Shown here in pieces: positions 1 through 12,134 of a stretch of DNA of 64,000 bases (positions are counted from its first letter, which is position 1; each line of letters starts with the position of its first letter). Origin of the DNA: Xenopus tropicalis (lineage: Eukaryota > Chordata > Amphibia > Anura > Pipidae). The stretch covers positions 58,962,048-59,026,047 of the forward strand of contig NC_030685.2 of NCBI RefSeq assembly GCF_000004195.4. Direction: 5' to 3'. The notes below the pieces were generated by a model. It saw only the letters and a list, made by a program, of their open reading frames with translations. It was not told where the DNA came from and ran no database searches. The translations under genes and the position numbers were made by a program.

Positions 1-215
1 AAAAAATCAATTAAACATTTAACCCAATAGGATTGTTTTGCATACTATAAGGATTAAATATATCTTAGTTGGGATCAAGTACAGGTACTGTTTTATTATA
101 ACAATGAAAAAGGAAATTTTAAAAATCTTAAATATTTGATTAAAATGGAGTCTATGGGAGGCAGGCTTTCCATAATTCACCACTAGTATCTGCCGCATTA
201 TTCTTGGAAGATGTG
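1..215 (-). repeat. AT-rich dispersed repeat, inverted copy
   Basis: This stretch is the reverse complement of a sequence that recurs at 890-1,090. Shared pieces are the 'cttgatcccaact' tract, the 'aataataaaaca' tract and 'catagactccatttta'. The same family recurs around 1,205-1,455, 2,230-2,680, 7,735-7,870 and 18,530-18,600, so it is an interspersed repeat. I cannot name the family. Confidence 0.6.
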
Positions 216-420
216 AAGAGGGCATTAGACTTTTATTCTTTATGTATTAAGTAATACATAAACAAAATAAATACATCTCATTGGAACGCTGCTGCTTTTC
301 AAGGAATGTAGCACAATGCCTCAACCTATGGGGAGATTTTCATCCTTTTTATGGCTGTGGAAGACGGGGAGATTAGTTGAGCGCGACAAATCTCCCTTGT
401 TGCGGGCGACTTATCTCCCC

Positions 421-586
421 GATATGCCATTCCACTGGCTTGAATGTAAATCGCCGGTGGGATGGAATATGCGGCACCGCAATTTCAAGTTTCCTCTCAA
501 GGCAACTTCCGCAATCTCGGGAAATTGTGGTGCCGCATTTGCCATCCCACCGGCGATTTACATTCAACCCAGTGGAATGGCATATC
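421..586. repeat. perfect inverted repeat, core of a foldback element
   Basis: Two 66-bp arms, 421-486 and 521-586, are exact reverse complements around a 34-bp loop. They begin 'gatatgccattccact' and end 'agtggaatggcatatc'. The flanking bases (about 365-420) look like the outer part of the same short non-autonomous element. An open frame across 316-747 is a by-product of the hairpin and is not taken as a gene. Confidence 0.8.
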
Positions 587-889
587 GGAGGGATCAGAAA
601 TGTTTATTCTTATCTAGCCTGATATATTTAGCCTTCACTATACACTACATGCTACAGGCATCTGCAATACTCAATGCCACATCCTTCATTTCCCTGCTCC
701 CTTATTTTCCATCCCCGCGCCTTGTTATTCCTATTCCCTCTTTTTAGATTATAAACTCTATTAAGCGCAGAGCTTTACCTCCTGTATCAATCAGTATTTA
801 TAAAATTGTAAGTTTGAATCAGAAATATTTTCGTTACAAAACAAAATACATAATCTTTTGTACTATAATAGTTAGTTACCTTACCAGGA

Positions 890-1455
890 AACCCATTATC
901 CAGAAAGCTCCGAAATACGGAAAGCCTGTCTTCCATAGACTCCATTTTAATTCAATAATTCAGATTTTTAAGATTGATTTCCCTTTTCTCTGTAATAATA
1001 AAACATTACCTTGTACTTGATCCCAACTTAGATATAATTAATCCTTATTGGAGGCAAAACAGTCCTATTGGGTTTGATTAATGGTTTATTGATTTTTTAG
1101 TAGACTTAATAGACTTAATAGAAGGTATGGAGATCCAAATTACGGAAAGACCTCTTATCCAGAATACCCTTGGTTCCAAGCATTCTGGATAATGGGTCCT
1201 ATACCTGTAATTCTAATTTTTAAAAATGATTTCCTTTTACTCTGTAATAATAAAACAGTACCTTGTATTTGATCCCAACTAAGATACAATTAATTCTTAT
1301 TGGTAGCAAAACACTCCTATTGGGTTTATTTAATGTTTAAATAATCATTTAGTAGACTTAAGGTATGGAGATCCAAATTACGGAAAGATCCCTTACCCGG
1401 AAAAACACAGGTCCCAAGCATTCTGGATAATGGGTCCAATACCTGTACTGTAGTT
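890..1455. repeat. AT-rich dispersed repeats, two tandem partial copies
   Basis: Two copies of the 1-215 family lie head to tail. Each ends in a module reading 'ggtatggagatccaaatta', then 'aagcattctggataatggg', then 'atacctgta'. The module recurs at about 1,125-1,210 and 1,360-1,450. The conserved 'tacaggtat'-type end suggests a terminal inverted repeat, but I could not pair both ends of one element. Confidence 0.55.
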
Positions 1456-2229
1456 ATTCTTTGCTTTATTGGTAGTCATAATCAAGATTTCATGAGAAGA
1501 GAGGATGATTCTAGAAGGTCAAAGCAGTTCTACCAGTTGTGACACCTTGTAGCCAAGGTCAAACAATATGAGTCTGACTCAGTAAAAGAGACACAAATAC
1601 AATCCTGTGGGGCAAATTTGATGCATGGGACCCAGGTGAGGACAGAAGAAGACACTCCCAGAAGAGGTGGGACCTTGTACCCCGAATAGAAACCTACATA
1701 AGTCAGAGTGCTGTTCAGTGCTGATTCAATTTTAGAAGGATACACAGACCAGGCACGGGATCAAAAAGGAGAGGTATGAGGCTGTTTGAGCCACGGAGTA
1801 GTGCTTTCTATCTTTTTATGTAGTGGGACAATTATTTCTTATATCTCTTTGAGGGACAGATACAAATGAAGTTGTTAAATTAGTTGTTACTTTTTATTTC
1901 AATGTGTTTTATATTAGTGTGTGTCATTTCAACTGTTTCTTATATAGTGCATATTATCCATAATGTTTGGGACCTGGGTTTTTTTCAGATAAAGGTCTTA
2001 TTACTGAATGATATAGAGAGTTTTCTGTTTTTATAATTTATTCCTATGTAGATATTTGTAATTATATTATAAATATGATTATTTTAAGATTCTTACACTT
2101 TACAGAAAAACGTTAATGTGCATTGATCAGTACTTTTTCTATGTCTGAAGCATTTTTGGTCAGATCAGTTGCACATTTATTCTATATACATATGGGATCC
2201 CTTGTTAGAACCCTGTTATCCTGTGAGTT
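1456..2229. other. no recognised gene; possible upstream non-coding exon
   Basis: No coding sequence is seen here. The part from about 1,500 to 1,775 is more complex than its surroundings and ends in a donor-like 'gagag|gtatga' near 1,770. The start codon of the methyltransferase gene follows directly on a splice-acceptor-like AG at 3,025-3,026, so an upstream untranslated exon is expected somewhere. This is a candidate only. Confidence 0.2.
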
Positions 2230-2680
2230 ATAAATTAAGGGAAAGCCATCTACCATAAGTCTATTTTAAGCGAATAATAATTCAATTTTTAAAACATGTT
2301 TCATTTTTTCTGTAACAATAAAACAGTACCGTGTCCTTGATCTTAACTAAGCTTCATGGAACCACCCCAGGTCCCACAATTATGAAATCATTATCTGGAA
2401 ACCCACTATCCAAAAATCTCCAAATTAAAGGAAGGTTATAATCCATAGACTCTATTTTAATTAAGTAATTTACATTTTTAAAAATGATTACCCTTTTCTC
2501 TGTAATAATAAAACAGTGCCTTGTACTTAAGCCTATCTAATATATAATTAATCCTTATTAGAGGCATAATAATCCTATTGGGTTTAAATAATGTTCAATA
2601 ATATTTTAATAGACTTAATGTATGGATATTCAAATTATGGAAAATCCCTTATCTGTAAAACCCAATTTCCCAAGCATCTG
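2230..2680. repeat. AT-rich dispersed repeat fragments
   Basis: Further diverged copies of the family at 1-215 and 890-1,455, with the 'aataaaacagt' tract, 'tagactctattttaatt' and a degenerate right end near 2,590-2,680. Sequence from 2,690 to 3,000 resembles another common interspersed repeat and holds no gene. Confidence 0.5.
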
Positions 2681-3137
2681 GTGCCATACTTTACCTGGAG
2701 TGTGGGGGAGCCATTTAATCCTAAATTGAAAGATATGTAAACCCCAAAATTTTGCATAATAAAAGAAAATGTAATTCTAAGCAAAATATACAGTCATTAC
2801 AAATAATCAGTGGTTTAAAGTTACCTGCTTCTTCACACTTCTGTTAACCAGTTGCTTCACTAAATTGTTTCAAAAGTCAGAACCACCAGGGCACAGAATA
2901 AGAAAGGGACAAACAGAAACTGCTGTTACTGGTAGTTATATTTACAAATGACTGCCCCTTGTTAATAATTTCCCTGGATTAAGTCAACATTGTATCTCTG
3001 GTTTTAATATAGTTAACCTTTTGTAGATGGCTGCAGATATATTTCATAAGAAGGAATTCTCTGAAGCTTATCAAGCTGGCATGATTGAAGATTCTCCAAA
3101 AATTAAGAATTTGGTTTTGTCATATTTGGAAAAAAAG

Positions 3138-4059
3138 GTAAGTGATTAAGGAAGAAAGAGATATTGAATATCCTCATTTTTAAAGTTAACCATCGTCATT
3201 AATATTGCTCCATATGTTTCCAACACTTTTTAGGCCCAAAACGTACATTATGTTAAATTATAGACATCCTAGCACTAACGGGTGCAAAATTCACTCAAAA
3301 TTCATGAAATTATGACAAGCAGAAGTCCAGTGTAAAGTGAGCTGCATTGGTCATGTTTTGTTTTTGTTTTTTTTGGCACATCCAGCACAAGGCAAGAACT
3401 CATTACATGCAGGTGAGAAATGCCCACATTTTAGTCATGTGCTGTCCTTACATAGTGGTGGCAATGTGCCAGTCACAGTCAGATGCAGACAATTGCACCA
3501 CGCACTGGAGGCACAAAGGTTTGTGGGGGCCATCATGCTGCACATCAACAAAATGCAGAGCCAGTGGTCAATGTCTACCTGCAATGGACACCTTCAACCT
3601 ATTTCCCTGAAAAATGTTTTTGGTCTGAGGACTGTGCCAGCAGAATAATACAAATATCTGTATATTTAAGAAGGATACAATAGATGCCTTGTTAAGAGCT
3701 TTCACATGAAAAGCCATGCCTGCTAGTGCATGGCTCAGTGGCACTTAAGAGCACAGCAGCTGGCAAATGCCACTCTGGCACAAAGTATAGAACACATACA
3801 TTTTAATAGGTGTGATTCTGTGCCCATTTAGCACCTAGCTGATTAGAAGGAAGGGCTTATACTCACAAGTGTTTTTATGCATTCAATGCACATTTTAGAC
3901 ATGTTTGGGCGCACCTAAATGCATTTGCTTATTAATTTCATTATACTCTGCCTGGTTGTACTCACAAGCATTCAGAGTTGCTTTTTACTGCATTCGCATT
4001 TCACCGCATTTTTTTAGACGCAACATGCTGCATTTTCTTGCACTTCACATGCGTTCATA
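3138..4059. other. intron 1 of methyltransferase copy 1, left part
   Basis: No coding exon is seen. Open frames around 3,337-3,683 lack splice context and resemble no family known to me. The sequence is of mixed complexity and is probably old repeat. Confidence 0.5.
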
Positions 4060-4827
4060 CCGTATATACTCGAGCATAAGCCGATCCGAATATAAGCCGA
4101 GGTACCTAATTTTACCTAAGAAAACTGGAAAAACTTATTGACTTGAGTATAAGCCTAGGGTGGGAAATGCAACCGCTACAGCTAAGTTTCAATAATCAAA
4201 TAAATAGATAACTTTAGGGAAAGAAAAATGCTACAGCAGCAGACAAAATCAAGTTTGGGAACGCTAAGGAAGCTACCATACTAATTATCAAGTACTTGGA
4301 CCCCAGTGTACAAGTCCCACCATAGTACTACAATAGTAGTTACAAGGGCAAAATAACTCTTGGACTTAATACAAATTTAATTTTTGTAAATAACAAGTTA
4401 TCGTACCAATTACTTAATCTGGCTCGTTGTGCAGATGGATGTGCAGATGTAACGCGCTCGTTGTGCGCACCCACCCTCCCTTCCTCTGCTTGTGTCCGTT
4501 CATACCTCCCTCCTTCCACTTGCGTGCGTGCATACATACCTCCCTCTGTGTCCGTTCATACCTCCCTCCCTCCACTTGCGTGCACACCTACCTCCCTCCC
4601 TCCACTTGTGCGTGTTCAACGAGCGCCAGAGTCAGAGTGCACGCAAGTGCAGGTTCACACGGAATCGCTTCCGTTCTCGGGGGAGGTGGGACCAACGAGC
4701 TCCAGAGTCAGAGTCTGAGTGCGCGCTGCAGGTATGCATGACACATATACTCGAGTATAAGCCGAGGGTTACTTTTTCAGCACATTTTTAGTGCTGAAAA
4801 ACTCGGCTTATACTCGAGTATATACGG
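4060..4827. mobile_element. TA-flanked terminal-inverted-repeat element, non-autonomous
   Basis: The left end 'ccgtatatactcgag' at 4,060 and the right end 'ctcgagtatatacgg' ending at 4,827 are inverted repeats. TA dinucleotides lie outside both ends (4,058-4,059 and 4,828-4,829), as expected for a Tc1/mariner-type target. The next bases, a TATAAGCCGA-like stretch, are also inverted. The interior (about 4,440-4,640) holds imperfect CT-rich minisatellite units containing 'catacctccctcc'. No transposase is present. Confidence 0.8.
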
Positions 4828-4976
4828 TAAATTGGTAGAATAAAGGGTTATGCTTGGAACTGACAAAAACCCACATAGCTGTCTAAAAAAAAACGTGTTT
4901 TGAACTCAGCATGCATTTGTAAATACTTTAAAAAAAAAAAACAATTGTGAGTCTTTAATGAGCCCTTCAAATGGTA

Positions 4977-5210
4977 CCGTGTTTCCCCGAAAATAAGACA
5001 CTGTCTTATATTTTTTTAAGCTCCAAAATATGCACTAGGTCTTATTTTCAGGGGATGTCTTATTTTTCCATGAAGAAGAATACAGTACACATTTATTCCA
5101 TTGTTTGGGTGGGTGTCTTATTTTTGGGGGGTGCCTTATTTTCTGAGGGGGGTGAAAAATCGGGGGGGTGCCTTACTTTTGGAGGATGTCCTATTTTCGG
5201 GGAAACAGGG
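4977..5210. mobile_element. short TA-flanked MITE with 'gtttccccgaaaata' ends
   Basis: The left end 'ccgtgtttccccgaaaata' and the right end 'tattttcggggaaacaggg' are inverted repeats bounded by TA at 4,975-4,976 and 5,211-5,212. The interior has repeated 'gtcttatttt' tracts. It lies in intron 1 of methyltransferase copy 1 and has no coding capacity. Confidence 0.8.
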
Positions 5211-5509
5211 TAAGTATAACTCATCTTGAAATGTAGTAACAGAAACCAGTTTCTTTAAATGGTGATCAGATAGACAGCCATGAAATAAAATTTGTTTGTT
5301 ATTGTAACTGCTGATGATTAATGAATACGTTTGCTTTATTCTTTATAGAATGAGAAGCCATTTCAGTTGGCAGTTGATGTTGGCTGTGGGACAGGGAGGT
5401 CCACTCAGACTCTGGCTCCATATTTCGAGAAGGTGATTGGAATAGATGTAAGTGAATCCCAGTTAAATGTGGCCAGAAAATGTACTTCACACAACAACAT
5501 CTATTACCA

Positions 5510-6242
5510 GTGAGTAATTTTCATATCTTTCTTATCATTTTCATTCATACTTAAAGCCATTAACAGTTTTTTTTTTAGAAAGTGCCCAGTGCAGTTACCC
5601 ATATCAACCAATCATATCATTACTTTAATCTTTTAACTTGCAGTGCATAAACAAAACTAATTGCTAAGTGTTTCCAACTGGTATTTGCACTGGTGCAATT
5701 AAATAAGTGAATAAGCTTCTGGGCTACATAAGTATGGCTGTTGTTGTCTAATATACATGTAAATATTATAACTGCAGATTACTATAAGTGTTATGTTCAT
5801 TACATCCCAAAAGGCATGATTGATACAAGATCAAAATGTGTTGGAACTTCTATATTTAAGATGACACTAAACTGAGTATATTTGGCAAAGAGCTACGCAA
5901 TAGATTCCCAAGGCATCTACTGCACCTCCACACTCTTGGCAGTCCCATCAACACTACCCCTTTTAGCTCAATGCTCTCCCTTGTTTCACCGTACAGTTCA
6001 GCAGGTGCAAGCACCTATGGGAATGGGAGACCTATCTCTCTCTCACTCTGGGCATGTTTTGTCACCTGGTATTATGCATTCCATTTAATATATTTAATAT
6101 ATACATTATATAGAGGTGTTTTGAATCCAAGTATAAAAAGTAGCTCAAAGTCTTTACATCATTTCCTCTCAACCAATGTTGTTCCTTACATTCCAAAATA
6201 TATTCTTGTGCCAGCATATAATCATGAAACACTTCTCTGCAG
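5510..6242. other. intron 2 of methyltransferase copy 1
   Basis: No exon or clear element is seen. The open frame running through 5,971-6,420 is the exon 3 frame extended backwards into the intron and is not a longer gene. Confidence 0.5.
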
Positions 6243-7239
6243 GATTGCCCAAGCCGAAGAGCTCCCACTGGAAGATGCTTCAGTGGATCTGATTAATGCG
6301 GGCCTTGCTGCCCATTGGTTCAATCCAGAGAAATTTATACAGGAAGCAGCTCGAGTTCTTAAACATGGAGGCTGTTTGGCCTTACATTCTTTTTCATTGG
6401 AATTTGAGATTCAGTATTAGGAAAAGTCAGAGGAACTAACTTCTGTTTTTAATGAGGTGAGAAAGGAGAAAATCATTTTGGTTAAATAAGTTAATGTTAA
6501 TAGGGATGTCCAGTCAAAAACTGTTTTCGCACAATAAAATACAACTGAATTCTAAGCAACCTTCCAATACATTCATTGAAATGCAGTGGCTTTAAGAGAT
6601 TTGTAAACTAACACTGAAGCAGGGGCACGCCCCTCTGGCTGTCACTGGCTTGGTTATAAACAGCTACTATAAAATGAGAAGCAAAGGAATTTAAAGCTAA
6701 ATAATTTAGATTTAAATAATTTTCCATTTGAATCCAAGGGGCACGTTATATTGTCTCATAAAGGAAACCTACATGCCCGAATAATGTAGGTCTCTATAAA
6801 AATATATTGCATAAAATAGTTGCTTCATATAAATAAGCCATTTTTAATAAAAAAAATATACTTTTGTAGCATTATGTATCATTGGGTAATCCTAAATAGA
6901 AAATTACCATTTTAAGGACTAAGGCCTGCCCCCTGGGATTATATGACACGCGGTGCACACAAACATGCCAAGGGCACACATACATGTTAGCTCACATTTG
7001 CCAAGTAATAGACAAAGTTCTTTTACTCTTACACCTTCCTGTTAGTAAGAGCTGCATTATTTCTGGTCAGGTGATCTCTGAAGAAGCACACAGCCCATCA
7101 CTAAATGGTGGCTCAAGGGAGATGTATAAGGTTAATATTTACTGATATATATATATTCTGGTTTGGTAAGATTCTTTAATAGGCCACTTAATATGACATA
7201 AACTATCTGGGGGTATAGTTTTCCTTTAAGGAACTCAAA

Positions 7240-7400
7240 GCAGGATTTCGGGCAAAAATACCTTGTTGGTTGCGTTTTTTTCAGGCTTTTTTAAATAATA
7301 AAAAGTTTGGCACCTGAAAACTGACAAACTTTTTATTATTTAAGAGAACTCGGTCAGGAAAAACCCCAACTAACGTTGTATTTTTACCCCCAAACCCTGC
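7240..7400. repeat. foldback repeat in intron 3 of copy 1
   Basis: Imperfect inverted arms of about 75 bp surround a short loop near 7,318. The left arm starts 'gcaggatttcgggc' and the right arm ends 'acccccaaaccctgc'; the centre pairs 'aataataaaaagttt' with 'aaactttttattatt'. It is a short non-autonomous hairpin element. The rest of intron 3 (6,457-8,034) holds old repeats related to intron 3 of copy 2, including a fragment of the 1-215 family at 7,735-7,870. Confidence 0.65.
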
Positions 7401-8135
7401 ATGAGCCCGTAGCTTTGAACAATCATAAATCTTCCCCTAAGAATCTGAGAAAATGTCAGCAAAGAGATTTGTTTTGGGCACCACCAGTTGAGCAGCCCTG
7501 CTCTATGCAAGGCTGTATCGTATGAAAATACAATGGTAATGTAATACAAGTCTGCACCATGTCTAGTAACCCATAGTAACAGATGTTTGCTTTCACACAA
7601 GTGACCAGAAAATTCTAGTTGGTTGCTATAGGTTTCTGTGACACTTTCTCATTTTGGAAAAGAAACTAAGAATAATATAAAATTAAAGCAAAACCACTTT
7701 CTTTCTTACTGTTCAGCTGCAAAATAAGAGAAAGACTAATAATAAAACAGTGACTTGTATTTATTGTAACTAAGCTGCATAAATCAACATGGGGGCAAAA
7801 CAATCCTACTGGGTTCGTTTAAGGTTTCAATGTTTCTTTAGTATACATAACAAATAGATAACGTCTTATCAAACTTATCTCAAACTAACAGAATGTGCTG
7901 AGAACCTAAGAATGTTGTGCCAAATAAAGATAATATACGTATATAACTATAATTAGTGAAATAAACATATATACATATCTATATATTTTCATTGCTAACC
8001 CATATTTTTTTTAATTTAAATTATCATGATACAGGCTTGTGAAACTATTTGGGAATTTAATAGGAAAGTTGTTGGTGAAATGAAGGCTATGTATCCAGAA
8101 TTATTCAGAGCCATACCATTTGCTGATAAGCAGAG

Positions 8136-9171
8136 GTAAGCTGTAAATTAAATATAAAGTTAAATAGTATTTGTTGTTATTATAGAGTGTATATGCTTAC
8201 CATTTGATATCTATATTTCCTATGCCAGATATCACACCAAATTTAAATTCATGAGAAAACTTCCTCATGGTTTATCACATGAAAATTCAATTTATGTCTA
8301 TAGGCAAGTCTGGAACTGAATTTTAGGGAATAAGTTTTTCTTCAAACTGAATCTGGCCCATTGTGGATTGTTTGAATGAGTGGTTGTTACACCAATGTTT
8401 TCACATAACTTATCCCTAGTATGCCACATTGCTCCCAAACCTCTAGGAGGCAGTTACTACAGAGCAGCTGAAGTTGCTCTTGTTCTTCTTTATTAAAATG
8501 TATGGCAATGTGACTGCCTAAAGCACTCCTTAGACAGTTAGGTTAGGATTTTTGGAGACTGTAGCCTCAAAATATTGGGTCATGGAGATGGCAAAGGGAT
8601 ATCAAAATTCTGTTTTCATTTTAACTTGCCTGATTATACACAGAAAAAGTTGTATTTACATATTCACATCGTAACATACAAGAAATCATTAAAAAAAAAC
8701 CTAATTGGTCTTTCAGATGTTAAACCAACCTCATAGAACTAAAATACCATAGTTGTTCAAAAACCGCTGCCAATTAACAACTCAATTCTCAAAGAAGTAA
8801 ACAATAGTAAAAAAATAAAAAACAATATATCAGAGACCAATGGCACAGGGACAGCAAAGGGTGATTATGGGTACTGCTCATGTTGCTGAGGGAAAAAGAC
8901 TTAGATCCTCTGTTTGAGTCAAACTTCAATGATTACTTTGGAAGACATTGGAAGTCTCTACAGTTGAAACAACCCTCTTACTTTTATATATATATATACT
9001 ATATAACTATGCCATCACAGCTAATAAAAAAACATTATTTTACAGAAGCACATGCACATTAGCTGTTTGCAGGTATTGATTTGCAGTATGATAAATGCAG
9101 TCCATTTATGTGTTAAAGAAGCTAGACAGGTCACAAGTATTCTCAAGACTGCGTGATCCCTTTTTTCCCAG
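8136..9171. other. intron 4 of methyltransferase copy 1
   Basis: No exon or new element is seen. Segments such as 8,215-8,330 align with 24,880-24,990 in intron 4 of copy 2, showing that the gene duplication included introns. The 8,870-8,920 segment has counterparts near 25,365 and, inverted, near 25,540. Confidence 0.55.
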
Positions 9172-9309
9172 GATTAGCAGCATCTGTGAAGTATTTCTAT
9201 TAACTGTCCCCAAAATACTGAGTTTCCTTCAGACAATTTGCTTGTACTATGAGTTCCTAGAGCAAGACAAAGATAAGGCCACTGCATTTCTACAAGATTT
9301 AAAGAAAAG

Positions 9310-10041
9310 GTACGTAGACCAAAGGTGCAAATGTTGCACAATACTGAAAACAGCAAATAACCCAAACCAGAAAACAATAAGCAACCTGGTTCTCTTCTTC
9401 TGGAAATTTATTTCTTTTTTTAAATGAAACAAAAACATTGTTATGCAATCATAAATCTCTGATCTGAAGATCCAATTATTGCCAGCACATACATTAAATT
9501 TCATTTATCACCCGCCAGATTTTTTTCTATCATGCTATCAGGCCAAGAATGTGCTATGCTCACTTTCCCTGACCTACAACCTGTGCATAAACCAAAACCT
9601 TTTATAATGGACCCCTAGGCATTGCAAAGCATGTATGGAAGAATGCATGTTGTTACATGTCACTTTACAAAGGAGTATAAGATTCACAATAGACATAAGA
9701 ACAAGGAGCATTTATGAAGCACACACTGATATTTTTAGCGATGAGCAAACTTGGGGTGTTTCACTTCATGTAAAAGTTTGTGAAACAGCAGAAAAATTGG
9801 AGAAATATAATGAAGTCAAAGGAAGGCAAAATTATATTGCAGTTAAAACATTATTAGCTCTGCAGTAGCACATACATTGCCCTACCTTGTAAGAGAAGCT
9901 CCTTTCCACTATGGTACAACTGGATTAAAATACACAAATATACAGCACATAGCAAACTCTTGTCTTATCCGTGTCTTTGTATATAGCGTCGAGTTTCTAT
10001 TAATTGTATTGTGACTCCAATTTCATATTTTTTTTTTGCAG
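9310..10041. other. intron 5 of methyltransferase copy 1
   Basis: No exon is seen. The sequence around 9,738-9,845 aligns with 29,427-29,555 in intron 5 of copy 2. It therefore represents the state before the Tc1-like element and the palindromic insertion entered copy 2. Confidence 0.55.
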
Positions 10042-10129
10042 GTTTTTAGATATTTTGGGTGAATCAGCTTGTGACGATTCTCTAGAATTTCATGTACATT
10101 ATTTCTGTATTCTTGCCTCCAAGCCTTAA

Positions 10130-11256
10130 ACTGCCTTCAACTGTCAAACCTGCACCATTAGAAGACTATAACTACTGTAATTATTAACAATATTTTAGAA
10201 AAGTTATTTTCAGCCTCTCCGTTCTGTACCATGTGTATTTCAGTGTTTTGTTTACAAAAACATTAAAACCTGAGATCATATAAGATCAGTAATTCCATAG
10301 AAAAATCTAAAGGCAAATTTCATTCTTACGGTTATTTTGTTCAAATTTGTAAAAATGTAGACAAAAAACTTTATCCAACAGTTGATATATTTGTGAATAC
10401 TGTAACTGAATAGGGACAGATGCAAAATGACTCCACTGTGTACTGAATCAGAGCTTGGTTAGACTGGGTAGCAAAGTATTAAGCAAGGTTTAGGAGCCAT
10501 TTAGTAGCCATAGGATTTCTTTTTTCCGACTTTTTAGCGCTAATATTTACTATGCGACAAAATGGCTAAAAATCAGAATCCGACAATTCACCAGCTGAAA
10601 CTTGCCAAGATCATGTAGATAGAAGATGTCCATTCCCTGGAGGATCCTTCTTTGCTTCGAAACTTTAAAGGTTTTTGGATTTTTGAAGCTGTTTTTTTGT
10701 TTGAGAAATGGAAAAAGGAATGGTTTCGGTGTGACAATTTGAAAACTTTTTGGTGACTTTTTGCCGCATGTACTTTTCCAGTTCAGACTTTTTAGTAAAT
10801 GCCATATTCATGGAAATAAGTTTATTTGAATATTTAAAATGAAAAAAAGTTTAAAAGTTGACCATACACGAACCCATATTATCGCACAAAACGAGGTTTC
10901 GCATTATATTCTGTACGTGTATGGTGGATTCACAAGGCGACCGATATCGCAAAATGAAGTTTTAAAGGTGGCTCTAAATAATGTTCAGTTGTTTCTGTAC
11001 AGATAAATGGCACCACATTTACCTACCCTTATAAACTGCATTTGCCAATAAACAAGTGTTGGTGCATTTATGAGGGTCAGTTATATGGTATACATGAGGA
11101 ACATTTTTTTTTAAAGTGGACATTAAGAAATAATTTCAAATACATTTTTTATCAAATTATTGAGCAAAATAACTTTTATGTACACTACATAAATAATATA
11201 AATATTGTTTCCCTCAGTCTTGCAAGTACACAATCACAGCAAGCAGGCAGCTGCCA
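10130..11256. other. 3' flank of copy 1 and intergenic repeat remnants
   Basis: The first about 140 bases would be the 3' untranslated region, with a possible ATTAAA polyadenylation signal at 10,262-10,267. From about 10,510 to 10,800 there is a degenerate interspersed repeat with 'gactttttagcgctaat'. No gene is seen. Confidence 0.4.
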
Positions 11257-11773
11257 TTTTGTAAACACTGTTATTAAGGCAAGCTTTGTATCAACCCAAA
11301 ATCTTGTTTCCACTCCACAATCTGGCACCAGATGGCCATGTACAGGATACATAAATGCAATGACATCGACTAAGAAGTGCTAAATGGAAAATTTAAGTAA
11401 TTGCCTGAGCCAAAGATGCGAGACAGACAATATATGACAATATATGATTGACAGCTCAAATTTTTAAATACATTTATAACAGGTATGAATGTTTTAATTA
11501 AAAAAAGAATTTGGGTTTCATGTTTTATTTGCAAAAAACTTTTTTTTTTAGACAGAAATGGGATTTTGTTGTATAAATCCATCCATCGTTCACTTTTTCC
11601 TTTCTTCTAATGTAGGACAAACCAGATTAGTATTGCCAACTTTATTTAAGATAATGAGATACAAGGGTCCAATACCTTTTTTATTAGAACATACCCCTGT
11701 GGGTGACTGCATTAGTAGTGTTCCTACAGAACCATGAAGGACCACTGAAATGGTTGGAGCTGCATAGTCCTTA

Positions 11774-12134
11774 TTAAAGGAGAAGGAAAGGCAAAGTCAC
11801 TTGGGGTGCCAAAATGTTAGGCACCCCCAAGTGACTTTAATCGCTTACATCGTACCCCGGGCTGGTGCCCCTGTACGGAGAAAACAGCACCAGCCCGGGG
11901 TACCTGGAGTGCAGCGCTTCCTCCTTCCCTTTCCGAAAATGCCAGCGGTCGCATGCGCAGTAGAGTGAAAAGCCGACTTTTCTGTTAAAGTTCGGCTTTT
12001 CACTTTACTGCATATGCGCGCTCAGAGAGCCAGGAAGGAGGGAGCGCTCCGCTGCAGTTACCCTAGGCTGGTGCTGTTCTCTCCTGACAGAGGCACCAGC
12101 CCGGGGTAAAACTTTGCCTTTCTTTCTCCTTTAA
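11774..12134. mobile_element. TTAA-flanked hairpin MITE (T2/Kolobok-type)
   Basis: TTAA at 11,774-11,777 and 12,131-12,134 bound the element. The ends 'ttaaaggagaaggaaaggc' and 'cctttctttctcctttaa' are inverted repeats. Inside lie nested inverted tracts, for example 'aagtcacttggggtgcc' with 'ggcacccccaagtgactt', 'accccgggctggtgc' with 'gcaccagcccggggt', and 'aaaagccgac' with 'ttcggctttt'. The TTAAAGG-type end and TTAA target match the T2 MITEs known from Xenopus, assigned to the Kolobok superfamily. Confidence 0.8.

Larger units (their letters stand above)
3027..10129 (+). pseudogene. SAM-dependent methyltransferase, copy 1, premature stop in exon 3
   Basis: Six exons align one to one with the intact copy at 17,382-29,805 and have identical lengths: 3,027-3,137; 5,349-5,509; 6,243-6,456; 8,035-8,135; 9,172-9,309; 10,042-10,129. 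All borders are AG/GT and phases agree. Exon 2 carries the SAM-binding motif I ([10 protein letters not shown]) and the acidic residue of the next strand (VIGIDVS). Exon 3 carries the [10 protein letters not shown] and ARVLKHGG segments. At 6,418-6,420 the frame reads TAG where copy 2 reads AAG (Lys150), which would end the product after 149 residues, at the end of the Rossmann core. Skipping exon 3 (214 nt) would shift the frame, so it does not rescue the gene. Downstream exons remain open, so the lesion looks recent, polymorphic or a base-call error. The ATG is directly preceded by an acceptor-like AG, implying a 5' untranslated exon upstream. Family knowledge: class I methyltransferases of the Methyltransf_11 type; the substrate is unknown. 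Confidence 0.85.

Noticed and set aside
316..747. 143-codon open frame
   Set aside because: It crosses a perfect inverted repeat (421-486 with 521-586) and has no splice context or family similarity.
3337..3683. Overlapping open frames in intron 1 of copy 1
   Set aside because: Three frames are open over the same bases and copy 2 has no matching exon.
4427..4791. Overlapping open frames of about 85-105 codons
   Set aside because: They are produced by a CT-rich minisatellite inside a terminal-inverted-repeat element.
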